Shown here piece after piece: positions 16,135-24,909 of a DNA stretch of 64,000 nt. The notes beneath the pieces were generated by a model. That model saw only the letters and a program-made list of their open reading frames with translations, was not told where the DNA came from and ran no database searches. Each line of letters starts with the position of its first letter. Position 1 is the first letter of the stretch. Made by a program: the position numbers and the translations under genes. The stretch lies in assembly GCF_025215155.1 (NCBI RefSeq), contig NZ_JALHAM010000109.1; one strand, 5' to 3'. The stretch is from Dryocola clanedunensis (GTDB taxonomy: Bacteria > Pseudomonadota > Gammaproteobacteria > Enterobacterales > Enterobacteriaceae).

Positions 16135-19100
16135 ATGATTTCGATGACCTCTCCTGTCGGGATGAAAATAACCTCCTGGAGCCTTATTTTTATTCAGATA
16201 GTTTCTCCTTTGTTATATTCGATAAATGCCCTCGCCGACACCCGGCAATTAAATCATATCGAAGAGACAATTATCGGCCTGGAGTCGGTAGTCGAAGGTA
16301 GTGACAGAATATACAGTGAGCTCCCTGCCCCCTCGGCTAAAGCCAGCACGCCCCAGGCTGCCACTGCCGTTCCCTGGACAGAACAGGGTCTGGCTACGCC
16401 TTTTGCACCGTTATCTGGCTCTACCCCAGCCAGTCAAACTAGCCCAGGGTTACCTTCGCTTGGCAGTGAGCGTTCAGCTACAGCTCAACCGGAAACAGAT
16501 TCACAATCCGGCATCGCATCGGGCGTGATGCAGGCAGGTCGAATCCTCTCAGATAAACATGCCGCTGATGCCTCACTTAACTACTTTAAAAGCCTGGGTG
16601 AAGGCTTAATCAATCAGGAAATTAACGACTGGCTGAACCAGAAAGGGACAGCCAGAATTTCTATTGATTCAGATGCCAAAATCGCGGGCGATCTGCTGTA
16701 TCCGCTGGCCGAAAGTTCAGATTCTCTGGTTTTCACTCAGCTGGGTATGAGAGCTAAGGACGACCGCAATACGCTGAATGTTGGGGTCGGTTACCGCCAG
16801 TATCTGGACGCATGGATGTACGGCGTTAATACCTTTTATGACTATGACTACAGCGGCAATAACGCCCGGCTTGGCATCGGCACTGAGCTGTGGGGAGATT
16901 ATCTGCGTCTCTCGGCCAACGGCTATTTCGGCCTGACAGACTGGCACCAGTCCGATCTGTCAGATATGCGGGACTATGATGAGCGCCCGGCCTCGGGCTT
17001 TGATATTCGTGCGAACGCATGGCTGCCCGCTTACCCTCAGATTGGCGGTAGCCTGAAGTACGAAAAGTACTTTGGCAAGGGCGTGGACTTGAGCGGCGAC
17101 GGTTCGCCAGACGATCTTGAAGATAATGCGCAAGCTGTCACCGTCGGCCTCAACTACTCGCCAATCCCACTGGTCACGCTGAAAGCCGAGCAGTCATTTG
17201 GGGATACCAACGAAACCAACGCTGGAGTGAATTTTACGTATCGTCTGGGTGTACCGTGGCACCAGCAGATCAGCCCCGACTCGGTGGATATGATGCATAG
17301 CCTGATGGGCAGCATGCAGGATCTGGTCGATCGTAATTACGATATCGTGATGCAGTACCGCAAGCAGGAGCTGCTGCGCATCTCCCTGCCGCCGCAGGTT
17401 AACGGGCGGGCGGCTGAAACGATCGCCTTGCCTCTGACGGTCCAGAAGGCAAAGTACGGGCTGAAAGAGGTGGACTGGACGGCAGATGCCAGTTTTTATT
17501 CCCACGGAGGCACGCTGCGCAAAGTCTCGCTGACGCAGGCAGAGGTGGTGCTACCGGCCTTCGCTTATAACCTCCCTGCCTCACCCACGCAGCAATATGT
17601 TATCAAGGCAGTGGGCGCAGACCAGTACGGCAATAAATCCAACGTCACCACCACCACGATCACCCTTGCGCCTTCAAAAAATATTGTCAGCGCGTTAACG
17701 GTTACGCCTTCCGGGAGCGTACCGGCAAACAACTCAGATTACTTTACCGCCACGGCAGTCGTGCGCGATGAAAACAACCGCCCTCTGGTGGCTCAGCCAA
17801 TCACCTTCAGCCTCGAGAATTTAAAAGGCAACGATGGCTATTCCGCAGCGACGTTATTTGTTGCTGGCCGCACTGGCAATACCACGCTCACGGTGAATAC
17901 CGATAACGCGGGCAACGCGACGGTGAATATCCGCAGCAAGCTGGCGAAGCAGGGCGCGCTGCGCGCTACGATGAATAACGGTAACTTCAAATCGGCACCG
18001 CTTTCGTTTGTTGCTGATACTGCCACCGCTCGCGTTGATGCACTGGAGATCCTTGCCAACAAAGCCCTCGCGGATGGTCACAGTAGTAATAAACTTCAGG
18101 TAACCGTAAAAGATCTCAATGGCAACCCGCTGAGCGGTGCTCGCGTTGAGTTAAGCGCCAGCAACAATGCCACGCTGGTAAATGGCGATAGCGTCACCAC
18201 AAACAGCAGCGGCCAGGCGGAGATTCAGGTAACCAGTAATCTCGTCGGCGAGAGCATCGTCACCGCCCGAATCAATGGCACATCCAAATCCCAGACCGTC
18301 ATCTTCACTGCGGATAAAACCTCTGTGGCTATCGCCGAGGGCAATCTGACGTCGACGCAGGATGCCGTGGCCAATGGCAAGGCGACAAATATCGTCACTG
18401 CAATCGTCACCGATCCGCGCGGTAACCCAGTGGCGGATGTGAACGTTATCTTCACCATCAGCCCCGGTGCTTCGCTCAAGACGCTTAACGCGACGACCGG
18501 CAGCGACGGTATCGCCAAAGCAAGTGTAACCAGCCTGAAAGCCGCAACCTTTACGGTAAAAGCTCGCATTAAGGAGTCGGGGAACAGCGCGCAAACGACC
18601 AGCCGCTTTATTGCCGATGCTTCAACCGCCACCCTTCTCGACGGCAATCTGGTCATTAACCCGAATGGCGCGTTGTCGAACGGTATAGCGACAGACGGCG
18701 TTGAAGCGACAGTCACCGACGCCAACGGCAACCTGCTCTCCGGCTTCAACGTCTCTTTCAGCGTGGCGAATGGCGCAACGCTGCGGGACACGGCGGTCTC
18801 TACAGGAGACGACGGTAAAGCAAGAACGACGCTCAGCAGTACCAGGGCCGGGAGCTACGCCCTCCAGGCGACGGTGAACGGGCATTCTGTTAGCAAAACG
18901 GCGATGTTTATCGCTGATAGCGGTACGGCAGGAATTGCCAGCGGCGATCTGCGAGTCACGGCGGATAACGCAAAAGCCGACGGTAAGGCCACCAACGCGG
19001 TAGAAGCAAAAGTGACCGATGCGACCGGCAACCCGGTGTCGGGTGTCGCCGTGAGCTTTACCGCTAACAGCAGCGTTAACGTTGCGGTCGCTTCTGCAAT

Positions 19101-22100
19101 AACTAACGATCAGGGGATAGCCTCCACAACGCTGAGCAGCACCCAGTCGGGAGTGGCACAGGTGACGGCCACCGTGAAGGGGGCCAGCCAGAGCGTTAAC
19201 GTGACCTTTATGGCAGACAGCGCGACCGCCACGCTGAGCAATCTGACGGTCACCGCCGATAACGCTATCGCCAACGGTACCGCCACCAATGCGCTCAAAG
19301 CCGTGGTGACAGATGCCAGCGGTAATCCCGTGTCAGGCATTACGGTGACCTTCCGTGCAACCAACGGGGGCCGCATGACGCTGGCGTCGGTAGTCACAAC
19401 AACTGAGGGTGTCGCCATCACCACGCTCACCAATACCGTCGCCGGAGAAACCAGCGTTACCGCCACGGCGAATGACTCCAGCCGCAGCGTCACCACGACA
19501 TTTATCCCGGACGGTAACTCCGCCACGCTGACTGCCGCCAATCTGACGGTAACGATGAATAACGCCTTAGCCGACGGCACGGCGAAGAATGGCGTGCAGG
19601 CGAAGGTTACTGATGCCTATGGCAACCTCGTGCCGGGGGTAACGGTGAGGTTCAGCGCCGACAATGGCGCAACGGTGATATACAGCGAAGCCATCACCAA
19701 CGCACAAGGCGTCGCCAGCACGGGACTGACATCCACCGTAGCAGGGGTAGCAAGGGTGACAGCGGTAGTGAACGGTGAGAGCCAGCGCGTCGATACCACC
19801 TTTGTTGCTGATGGCTCAACGGCTACCATCACCGCCAACAATTTGACCGTGCTCTCTGACAACGCTAAAGCCGATGGCCAGGCAACCAATCAGGTTCAGG
19901 CGAAAGTCACTGATTCTCAGGGCAACCTGATTGCAGGGGCGACGGTGAACTTTACCGCCAGCAATGGCGCGAGCATCACAACGGCCTCGGTGGTGACGGA
20001 CGCGCAGGGGCTTGCCAGCACCACGCTGACTAATATCCACGCCGGAATAACAAAAGTGACCGCTACGGTTAATGACACCAGCCGGAGCGTGGACACAACG
20101 TTTATGGCCGATGGAGGGACGGCAACCATCATCGACGGCAACCTGACGGTGACGGCAAACAATGCCAAAGCTAACGGTACCGCTACCAATGCTGTGCAGG
20201 CAATCATCACCGATGAACAGGGTAACCTGGTGTCTGGCGTAACGGTGAGCTTCAGCGCGACTAACGGTGCTCAGCTCAGCTCCGCAACAGTCATCACCGA
20301 TGAACACGGCCTTGCCAGCACAACGTTGACTAACGCGACTGCCGGCGTGACGGTCGTGAGCGCCGCGGTGAACGGCAATCGACAGAGTGTGAATACCACT
20401 TTTATCGCCGACAACAGCACCGCCCGGATCATCAGCGGCAACCTGAAAGTAACGGTGGATAATGCGGTAGCTGACGATGTCTCCACCAACGAAGTGCAGG
20501 CTACGGTGACGGATGCCAGCGGCAACGTCGTACCTGACGCGGTGGTGACCTTCTCCGTCGATAATGGTGCAACGTTGAGCGCTGCATCCGTCACCACCAA
20601 TGCCCAGGGCATCGCGACCACCACACTGAAAAATACGCATGCGGGGGTAACGAAAGTGACGGCGACCGTTAACGGCAGCAGTCAAACCGTGAACACGTCA
20701 TTTGTGGCCGACGAAAGCACCGCTCGTATCCTCAGCGGCGATATGACGGTGACAGAAGATAACGCCAAAGCCAACGGCACGGCGACAAATGCGGTGCAGG
20801 TGAAAGTGACCGATGCCAACGGTAACGTCGTGCCTCGTGCTACCGTGAGCTTCACCGTCACTAACGGCGCAAGGTTGACTGCCGCCTCAGCCATCACCAA
20901 TGCCCAGGGGGTCATTGTCACCACGCTGTCCAGTACGCAGGCTGGTGTGGCGAGCGTGACAGCCACGGTCAACGACAGCGCTCAAAGTGTGCAGACAACC
21001 TTCGTGGCCGACAAAAGCACCGCGCGGATCGCCAGTGGGAACCTGGTGGTGACGGCGAATAATGCGAAGGCTGACGGAACGGCAACTAATGCCGTCCAGG
21101 TAACGGTCACCGATGCCAGTGGCAATATCGTGCCCGACATCGCGGTCAACTTTACCGTCGATAACGGCGCAACGCTGGCAGCCGCTTCTGCTGTTACCAA
21201 CGCCGAGGGGATCATCACCACCACGCTGAATAACATCCACGCCGGAGTGACAAAAGTGACCGCATCCGTCAACGGCAGCAGCCAGACCGTGAACACGATT
21301 TTTGTGGCAGACGAAAACACAGCCCGCATCATTGACGGCAACCTGACGGTGACGGTGGATAACGTGAAGGCTGACGGGACAGCAACAAACGCGGTGCGGG
21401 TCAAAGTTACCGATGCCAGCGGCAACGTCGTACCTGACGCGGTGGTGACCTTCTCCGTCGATAATGGTGCAACGTTGAGCGCTGCATCCGTCACCACCAA
21501 TGCCCAGGGGATCGCCACCAATACGCTGACGAATATTCACGCAGGGGTGACGAAAGTGACGGCGTCCATCAACGGCAGCAGCCAGACCGTGGATACCCAC
21601 TTTATGGCCGACAAGGGCACCGCCCGTATCATCAATGGCGATCTGACCGTGACGGTGGACAACGCGAAGGCTAACGGAACGGCGGCGAATACCGTTGAGG
21701 CAAAAGTCACCGATGCCAGCGGCAATATCGTGCCTGACGTCACGGTGAGCTTCGTCGTCGACAACGGCGCAACCCTGGTTGCCGCATCGGCAGTGACCAA
21801 CGCCAGAGGCGTCGCCACCACGACATTGAAGAGCATCCATGCCGGTGTAGCGAAAGTGACGGCCACGGTTAACGGCAGTAATCAAAGTGTGAATACCACC
21901 TTCGTCGCCGACAAAGATACCGCCCGCATTATCAACGGTAACCTGACGGTGACGATGGATAATGCCAAAGCTGATGGAACGTCAACCAACACCGTTCAGG
22001 CAAAAGTGACCGATGCCAGCGGCAACCTGGTGCCAGCCATTGCGGTAACCTTCACCGCCGATAACGGTGCAATTATCAGTCATGGTTCGGTCACGACGGA

Positions 22101-23238
22101 CGATCAGGGAGTTGCCACCGTTACGCTGACCAATACCCTCGCCGGGGTGACAAACGTAACGGCCAGCGTGAATGGCACAAGCCAGAGCGTGGGGACGATG
22201 TTCATCGCAAATGCGATAACGGCAAACGTCATTCAGGTGACATTAAACGACACGGTAGTGGAGAAGAAAGCCAACGGGATGGAGTACTTTACCTTCACAG
22301 CGCTGGTCAAAGATGCCAACAACAACGTCGTACCCGGCGCAACGGTTAACTGGGCCGAGGACAAAGGTTCGCTGGCGGTACTGCAAGCCACAAGCAGCAT
22401 GACCGACGCCAACGGCATGACGACAATGCGCTTAACCAGTACGACAAGAGAAGCGCTGGATATCCAGGTTTCTGCCAGCGTAGCGGGCGGCAACGCCATA
22501 AACGCTGATAAAAAAGTGTCTTTCAAGGAAGCTGTGGTGCAATTACAGGGCGAGATCAGAAATGGTGTGAGTAACGATCCGCTACCCGGCGTTAGCGTTC
22601 AGCTGTTCGCGTCAGCCCAGGCCACGACACCGCTCTATCAGACGACCAGTGGAAGTGACGGTACTTACTCTATTGCTAATGTTCCGCAGGGGATTTACTA
22701 CATAAGAGCATCCCTTACCGGTTTTATTACCCTTGAGCAGTCTCTGGATCTCAGCGAAGTGACAACGTTGCAAAAGAATATTGTGTTGTCCCCAAGCTTA
22801 AACGGTAAGGCTGCCCGCATCATATTAACCTGGGATGCGGAACCCAAAGACCTGGACGCTTATCTGAGGGTGCCATCGGCAGATAACCCTAAGTCTCTGA
22901 TCACTGTTTCTGGCGTAAACAAAGCCCCTTCAGGAGCAGACGCAACCCTGGACAGAGATGACAGAAACGGTTACGGCCCGGAGACAATTACGATCTCTGA
23001 TTTCCACCGGGGAGGCGTCTATTGCTACTCCGTTTCCCGATACTCGAGCACGCCTAAGGTTTATACCGGTGCTATGGTGCAGCTTTATCTCTCTGACGGA
23101 ACAAGCAGGACATTCAGAATAGAGGACACCACCCCACCAGGGGCAAATGCCGCAGCCTGGACGGTATTCAGAATAGATACCCGCGCAGAACAGTTCATTG
23201 TGACACCGGATAACAGAATAGGTAATTACTGCGATTAA
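16135..23238 (+). CDS. Giant inverse autotransporter adhesin (invasin/intimin family), 2367 aa
   Basis: Predicted outer-membrane protein that anchors by an N-terminal barrel and exports its C-terminal stalk. The signal segment is about residues 10-35. An A/P/S/T-rich linker without a LysM motif runs to about 140, and the inverse-autotransporter barrel covers about 148-375 (YGVNTFYDYDYSGNNAR, GGSLKYEKYFG), followed by a helical linker (YRKQELLRISLPP). Next come an Ig-like connector (to about 515) and about 16 bacterial Ig-like (Big_1) domains to about 2130. The end is a carboxypeptidase-regulatory-like domain (GVSNDPLPGVSVQLF, GTYSIANVPQGIYYI) and a cap resembling DUF2135/YfaP-type domains (ILTWDAEPKDLDAYL, NGYGPETITI). 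No C-type lectin end is seen. A role in attachment to cells or surfaces is inferred from the family. Confidence 0.93.
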   Translation: MISMTSPVGMKITSWSLIFIQIVSPLLYSINALADTRQLNHIEETIIGLESVVEGSDRIYSELPAPSAKASTPQAATAVPWTEQGLATPFAPLSGSTPASQTSPGLPSLGSERSATAQPETDSQSGIASGVMQAGRILSDKHAADASLNYFKSLGEGLINQEINDWLNQKGTARISIDSDAKIAGDLLYPLAESSDSLVFTQLGMRAKDDRNTLNVGVGYRQYLDAWMYGVNTFYDYDYSGNNARLGIGTELWGDYLRLSANGYFGLTDWHQSDLSDMRDYDERPASGFDIRANAWLPAYPQIGGSLKYEKYFGKGVDLSGDGSPDDLEDNAQAVTVGLNYSPIPLVTLKAEQSFGDTNETNAGVNFTYRLGVPWHQQISPDSVDMMHSLMGSMQDLVDRNYDIVMQYRKQELLRISLPPQVNGRAAETIALPLTVQKAKYGLKEVDWTADASFYSHGGTLRKVSLTQAEVVLPAFAYNLPASPTQQYVIKAVGADQYGNKSNVTTTTITLAPSKNIVSALTVTPSGSVPANNSDYFTATAVVRDENNRPLVAQPITFSLENLKGNDGYSAATLFVAGRTGNTTLTVNTDNAGNATVNIRSKLAKQGALRATMNNGNFKSAPLSFVADTATARVDALEILANKALADGHSSNKLQVTVKDLNGNPLSGARVELSASNNATLVNGDSVTTNSSGQAEIQVTSNLVGESIVTARINGTSKSQTVIFTADKTSVAIAEGNLTSTQDAVANGKATNIVTAIVTDPRGNPVADVNVIFTISPGASLKTLNATTGSDGIAKASVTSLKAATFTVKARIKESGNSAQTTSRFIADASTATLLDGNLVINPNGALSNGIATDGVEATVTDANGNLLSGFNVSFSVANGATLRDTAVSTGDDGKARTTLSSTRAGSYALQATVNGHSVSKTAMFIADSGTAGIASGDLRVTADNAKADGKATNAVEAKVTDATGNPVSGVAVSFTANSSVNVAVASAITNDQGIASTTLSSTQSGVAQVTATVKGASQSVNVTFMADSATATLSNLTVTADNAIANGTATNALKAVVTDASGNPVSGITVTFRATNGGRMTLASVVTTTEGVAITTLTNTVAGETSVTATANDSSRSVTTTFIPDGNSATLTAANLTVTMNNALADGTAKNGVQAKVTDAYGNLVPGVTVRFSADNGATVIYSEAITNAQGVASTGLTSTVAGVARVTAVVNGESQRVDTTFVADGSTATITANNLTVLSDNAKADGQATNQVQAKVTDSQGNLIAGATVNFTASNGASITTASVVTDAQGLASTTLTNIHAGITKVTATVNDTSRSVDTTFMADGGTATIIDGNLTVTANNAKANGTATNAVQAIITDEQGNLVSGVTVSFSATNGAQLSSATVITDEHGLASTTLTNATAGVTVVSAAVNGNRQSVNTTFIADNSTARIISGNLKVTVDNAVADDVSTNEVQATVTDASGNVVPDAVVTFSVDNGATLSAASVTTNAQGIATTTLKNTHAGVTKVTATVNGSSQTVNTSFVADESTARILSGDMTVTEDNAKANGTATNAVQVKVTDANGNVVPRATVSFTVTNGARLTAASAITNAQGVIVTTLSSTQAGVASVTATVNDSAQSVQTTFVADKSTARIASGNLVVTANNAKADGTATNAVQVTVTDASGNIVPDIAVNFTVDNGATLAAASAVTNAEGIITTTLNNIHAGVTKVTASVNGSSQTVNTIFVADENTARIIDGNLTVTVDNVKADGTATNAVRVKVTDASGNVVPDAVVTFSVDNGATLSAASVTTNAQGIATNTLTNIHAGVTKVTASINGSSQTVDTHFMADKGTARIINGDLTVTVDNAKANGTAANTVEAKVTDASGNIVPDVTVSFVVDNGATLVAASAVTNARGVATTTLKSIHAGVAKVTATVNGSNQSVNTTFVADKDTARIINGNLTVTMDNAKADGTSTNTVQAKVTDASGNLVPAIAVTFTADNGAIISHGSVTTDDQGVATVTLTNTLAGVTNVTASVNGTSQSVGTMFIANAITANVIQVTLNDTVVEKKANGMEYFTFTALVKDANNNVVPGATVNWAEDKGSLAVLQATSSMTDANGMTTMRLTSTTREALDIQVSASVAGGNAINADKKVSFKEAVVQLQGEIRNGVSNDPLPGVSVQLFASAQATTPLYQTTSGSDGTYSIANVPQGIYYIRASLTGFITLEQSLDLSEVTTLQKNIVLSPSLNGKAARIILTWDAEPKDLDAYLRVPSADNPKSLITVSGVNKAPSGADATLDRDDRNGYGPETITISDFHRGGVYCYSVSRYSSTPKVYTGAMVQLYLSDGTSRTFRIEDTTPPGANAAAWTVFRIDTRAEQFIVTPDNRIGNYCD
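18019..22210 (+). repeat. Tandem 300-bp coding repeats (Ig-like domains) inside the adhesin gene
   Basis: About 14 units of 100 codons, each ending F-(V/M/I)-A-D followed by xSTA or similar, are in near-perfect 300-base register. The copies are diverged at the left and more alike from about 20.4 kb on. Bases 20512-20609 and 21412-21509 are identical over 98 bases, exactly three units apart, which points to recent duplication or gene conversion. Recombination between units could change stalk length. Assembly collapse here is also possible. Confidence 0.9.
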
Positions 23239-23255
23239 ATCAGAAGCTAAGTAAC

Positions 23256-23296
23256 AAAAAAGGTGCTCAACGTTTTACATTGAGCACCTTTTTTTA
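23256..23296. terminator. Bidirectional intrinsic terminator between adhesin and second lipoprotein
   Basis: AAAAAAGGTGCTCAA (23256-23270) and its perfect complement (23280-23294) are separated by nine bases. The A-run and T-run on opposite sides let it end transcription of both convergent genes. Confidence 0.88.
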
Positions 23297-23310
23297 AACC
23301 TGCTATCCGG

Positions 23311-23763
23311 TTAGATACCCGAAAGCATTTTGCGTTTTTCATGCACCAACACGAAGTTTGAATACTGAATTTTCGAGCACAGGGTTTCAACCTTCATTTT
23401 TAATTCCATGGTGTAGATGCGTTTAGCGGCCTGATCCATGATATTTTTATTGGTATTAAGGAAAGTAAAAGCCTCTGATAGCTTTTGATATTCTTCCAGA
23501 TATTGTGGATAGCGTTCAGCCCCCTCTTCTCTTAGCATATTGAGATTATCAATGCACCTGTTGTTCGTCGATGTGTATGCCAGCCCATCGGTTAAACCTT
23601 GTAGGGTGGTGGCATTATCCTCAGCAGGTTCCGACTGGTTATTGGCCATAAAAAAATTCTGCTCAGGATCCAGGTCTTTTGTCACACTGGCAGGAGGTTT
23701 ATGAGTACAGGCAGTAGCGAGAAGAAGAGGTAACAGGAGGACGGCATGTCTTTTTCTATTCAT
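23311..23763 (-). CDS. Lipoprotein, paralogue of the one at 15.6 kb (150 aa)
   Basis: Signal peptide with lipobox LATAC, giving lipidated Cys19, followed by Thr. A polar linker leads into a C-terminal domain clearly related to the lipoprotein at 15.6 kb (TNNRC, TFLNTNKNIMD, IYTMELKMKVETLCSKIQYS, KMLSGI). The conserved cysteine pair is kept. It faces the adhesin gene tail-to-tail across a bidirectional terminator and starts 29 bases downstream of the stop codon of the membrane-bound regulator gene, so the two are probably one operon. A duplicated lipoprotein on each side of one adhesin suggests the pair works with it. I know of no named family for the domain. Confidence 0.75.
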   Translation of the reverse strand: MNRKRHAVLLLPLLLATACTHKPPASVTKDLDPEQNFFMANNQSEPAEDNATTLQGLTDGLAYTSTNNRCIDNLNMLREEGAERYPQYLEEYQKLSEAFTFLNTNKNIMDQAAKRIYTMELKMKVETLCSKIQYSNFVLVHEKRKMLSGI

Positions 23764-23792
23764 ATATTTCCTTATAAGCAGTCAGTGAACAT

Positions 23793-24398
23793 TCACTTTG
23801 CATAATATTCCTTGCACACCACCGTAGTGGCCTTCTCGCCGGGCGGTGTACATAGCGTTAATACCGCGTTCTCGTTATTTTGTTGCTCGAGTGTTGTCTC
23901 GGCACGCTCTTCGTGGGGAGACGTTGACCGACGATGATAGCTGAGGACAAAAATGACCAGTAACATGAGAAAGAACAGCAGTACCAGTAGTCCACGCTTT
24001 ATACCGGATGCTTCTTTAGCGACGTTAACGGATGTGGCAGAGGTAGAGAGCCGATCTGTCTTATCAATCTCCTTTACCACTTTCACGTTTCCGTTGAGGC
24101 AAAATCCGATACGAGGAACGGTAATAATCACTTCGTCTGCCCCCAGCAGGGATAAGGTTCGCCGGGAGATTGAAATATACTGATTAAGCGTATTATTGGA
24201 AGAGCGCAACCCTTGTTTATCCCAGATATTTTCCAGTACCGCCTCCCGGGATAATACATCACCATTGCTGTCCAGAATAAACTGCAACAAATTGCTGTTC
24301 GTTAATGTGAGGGTCAGTACCCGCTCCGGGTCGTCAATGTTCCACAGGGTGCCATCTTCAGGTTTATATTTAATTATTCCATTAATAATATATGTCAT
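23793..24398 (-). CDS. ToxR/CadC-like membrane-anchored transcriptional regulator (201 aa)
   Basis: The N-terminal winged-helix DNA-binding domain of the OmpR/ToxR type occupies residues 1-105 (VLSREAVLENIWDKQGL, NNTLNQYISISRRTLSLLG, IITVPRIGFCL). A single transmembrane helix lies at about 136-153, and a short periplasmic tail of about 45 residues has two cysteines (C183, C195) eleven residues apart. It lacks the large sensor domain of CadC. A disulfide in the tail could act as a redox or envelope signal, as in ToxR or GrvA-like proteins. That is inference. It is the first gene of a leftward pair with the lipoprotein, and its upstream region is AT-rich. Confidence 0.82.
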   Translation of the reverse strand: MTYIINGIIKYKPEDGTLWNIDDPERVLTLTLTNSNLLQFILDSNGDVLSREAVLENIWDKQGLRSSNNTLNQYISISRRTLSLLGADEVIITVPRIGFCLNGNVKVVKEIDKTDRLSTSATSVNVAKEASGIKRGLLVLLFFLMLLVIFVLSYHRRSTSPHEERAETTLEQQNNENAVLTLCTPPGEKATTVVCKEYYAK

Positions 24399-24644
24399 AG
24401 GCCCTGGCTACTTAAAAGAGAGGACAAAAAGTGCTTTTATATTTAACATAAATAAAGCCGTGGATTTATAAGCTTCTCTTAAGTGAACTTAAAATTACTT
24501 ATAACCACCCTCAGATTATCATGTAATTATAATGCATGGGCCAGAAGGGATGTATTTAAGATAAAATTCGCACAAATAGTTGTTTTTTACAAACGCCGCC
24601 GATTTTATAACAAACCTATAATTGTTTATAAATAATTATTAAAT
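24399..24644. other. AT-rich promoter region of the membrane-bound regulator
   Basis: About 245 bases with long A/T stretches and no gene. It is likely to contain the leftward promoter of the regulator-lipoprotein pair and could bind H-NS-type silencers. No specific site stands out. Confidence 0.4.
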
Positions 24645-24838
24645 AAAAAGAGCCCTGAATCAGGGCTCCTCAGACTGATGACAAACCTAAAGCGTATGAG
24701 TTTCGCAAAGATCTCACCGAATAAATAACAAGGAAAATCAATTCGTTGATTTTCGTCTGCTGATCGCAAAGATGGAAAAACCACGTTTTTTCCTTCTTTG
24801 TCAGCAATCTACAGAGCCCTGGTTCAGGGCCCCTTTAC
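24645..24838 (-). ncRNA. Structured intergenic segment: possible small RNA or long 3' UTR of rlmG
   Basis: Four hairpins lie in under 200 bases: GAGCCCTG-AAT-CAGGGCTC (24650-24668), GAAAATCAA-TTCG-TTGATTTTC (24733-24754), GGAAAAA/TTTTTCC (about 24774-24792) and GCCCTG-GTT-CAGGGC (24816-24830). The first and last are near-copies, and TCGCAAAGAT occurs twice (24703-24712, 24764-24773). Read leftward, the first hairpin is followed by TTTTT and forms a proper terminator. No known RNA family is recognised. Confidence 0.35.
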
Positions 24839-24909
24839 CATTTTGCCGAATACGTTTTTTGCCCGGCGCTATGCTTTCCCAGCCAACAAAAGAGGGTTGG
24901 CTTTCACAG

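Noticed and set aside
18151..21885. Many minus-strand ORFs of 90-330 codons within the adhesin gene
   Set aside because: They repeat with the 300-base coding units and mirror the adhesin codons; no independent start signals.
18019..22210. Regular 300-base repeats considered as a CRISPR or other non-coding array
   Set aside because: The repeats are in frame, diverge at third positions and encode Ig-like domains.
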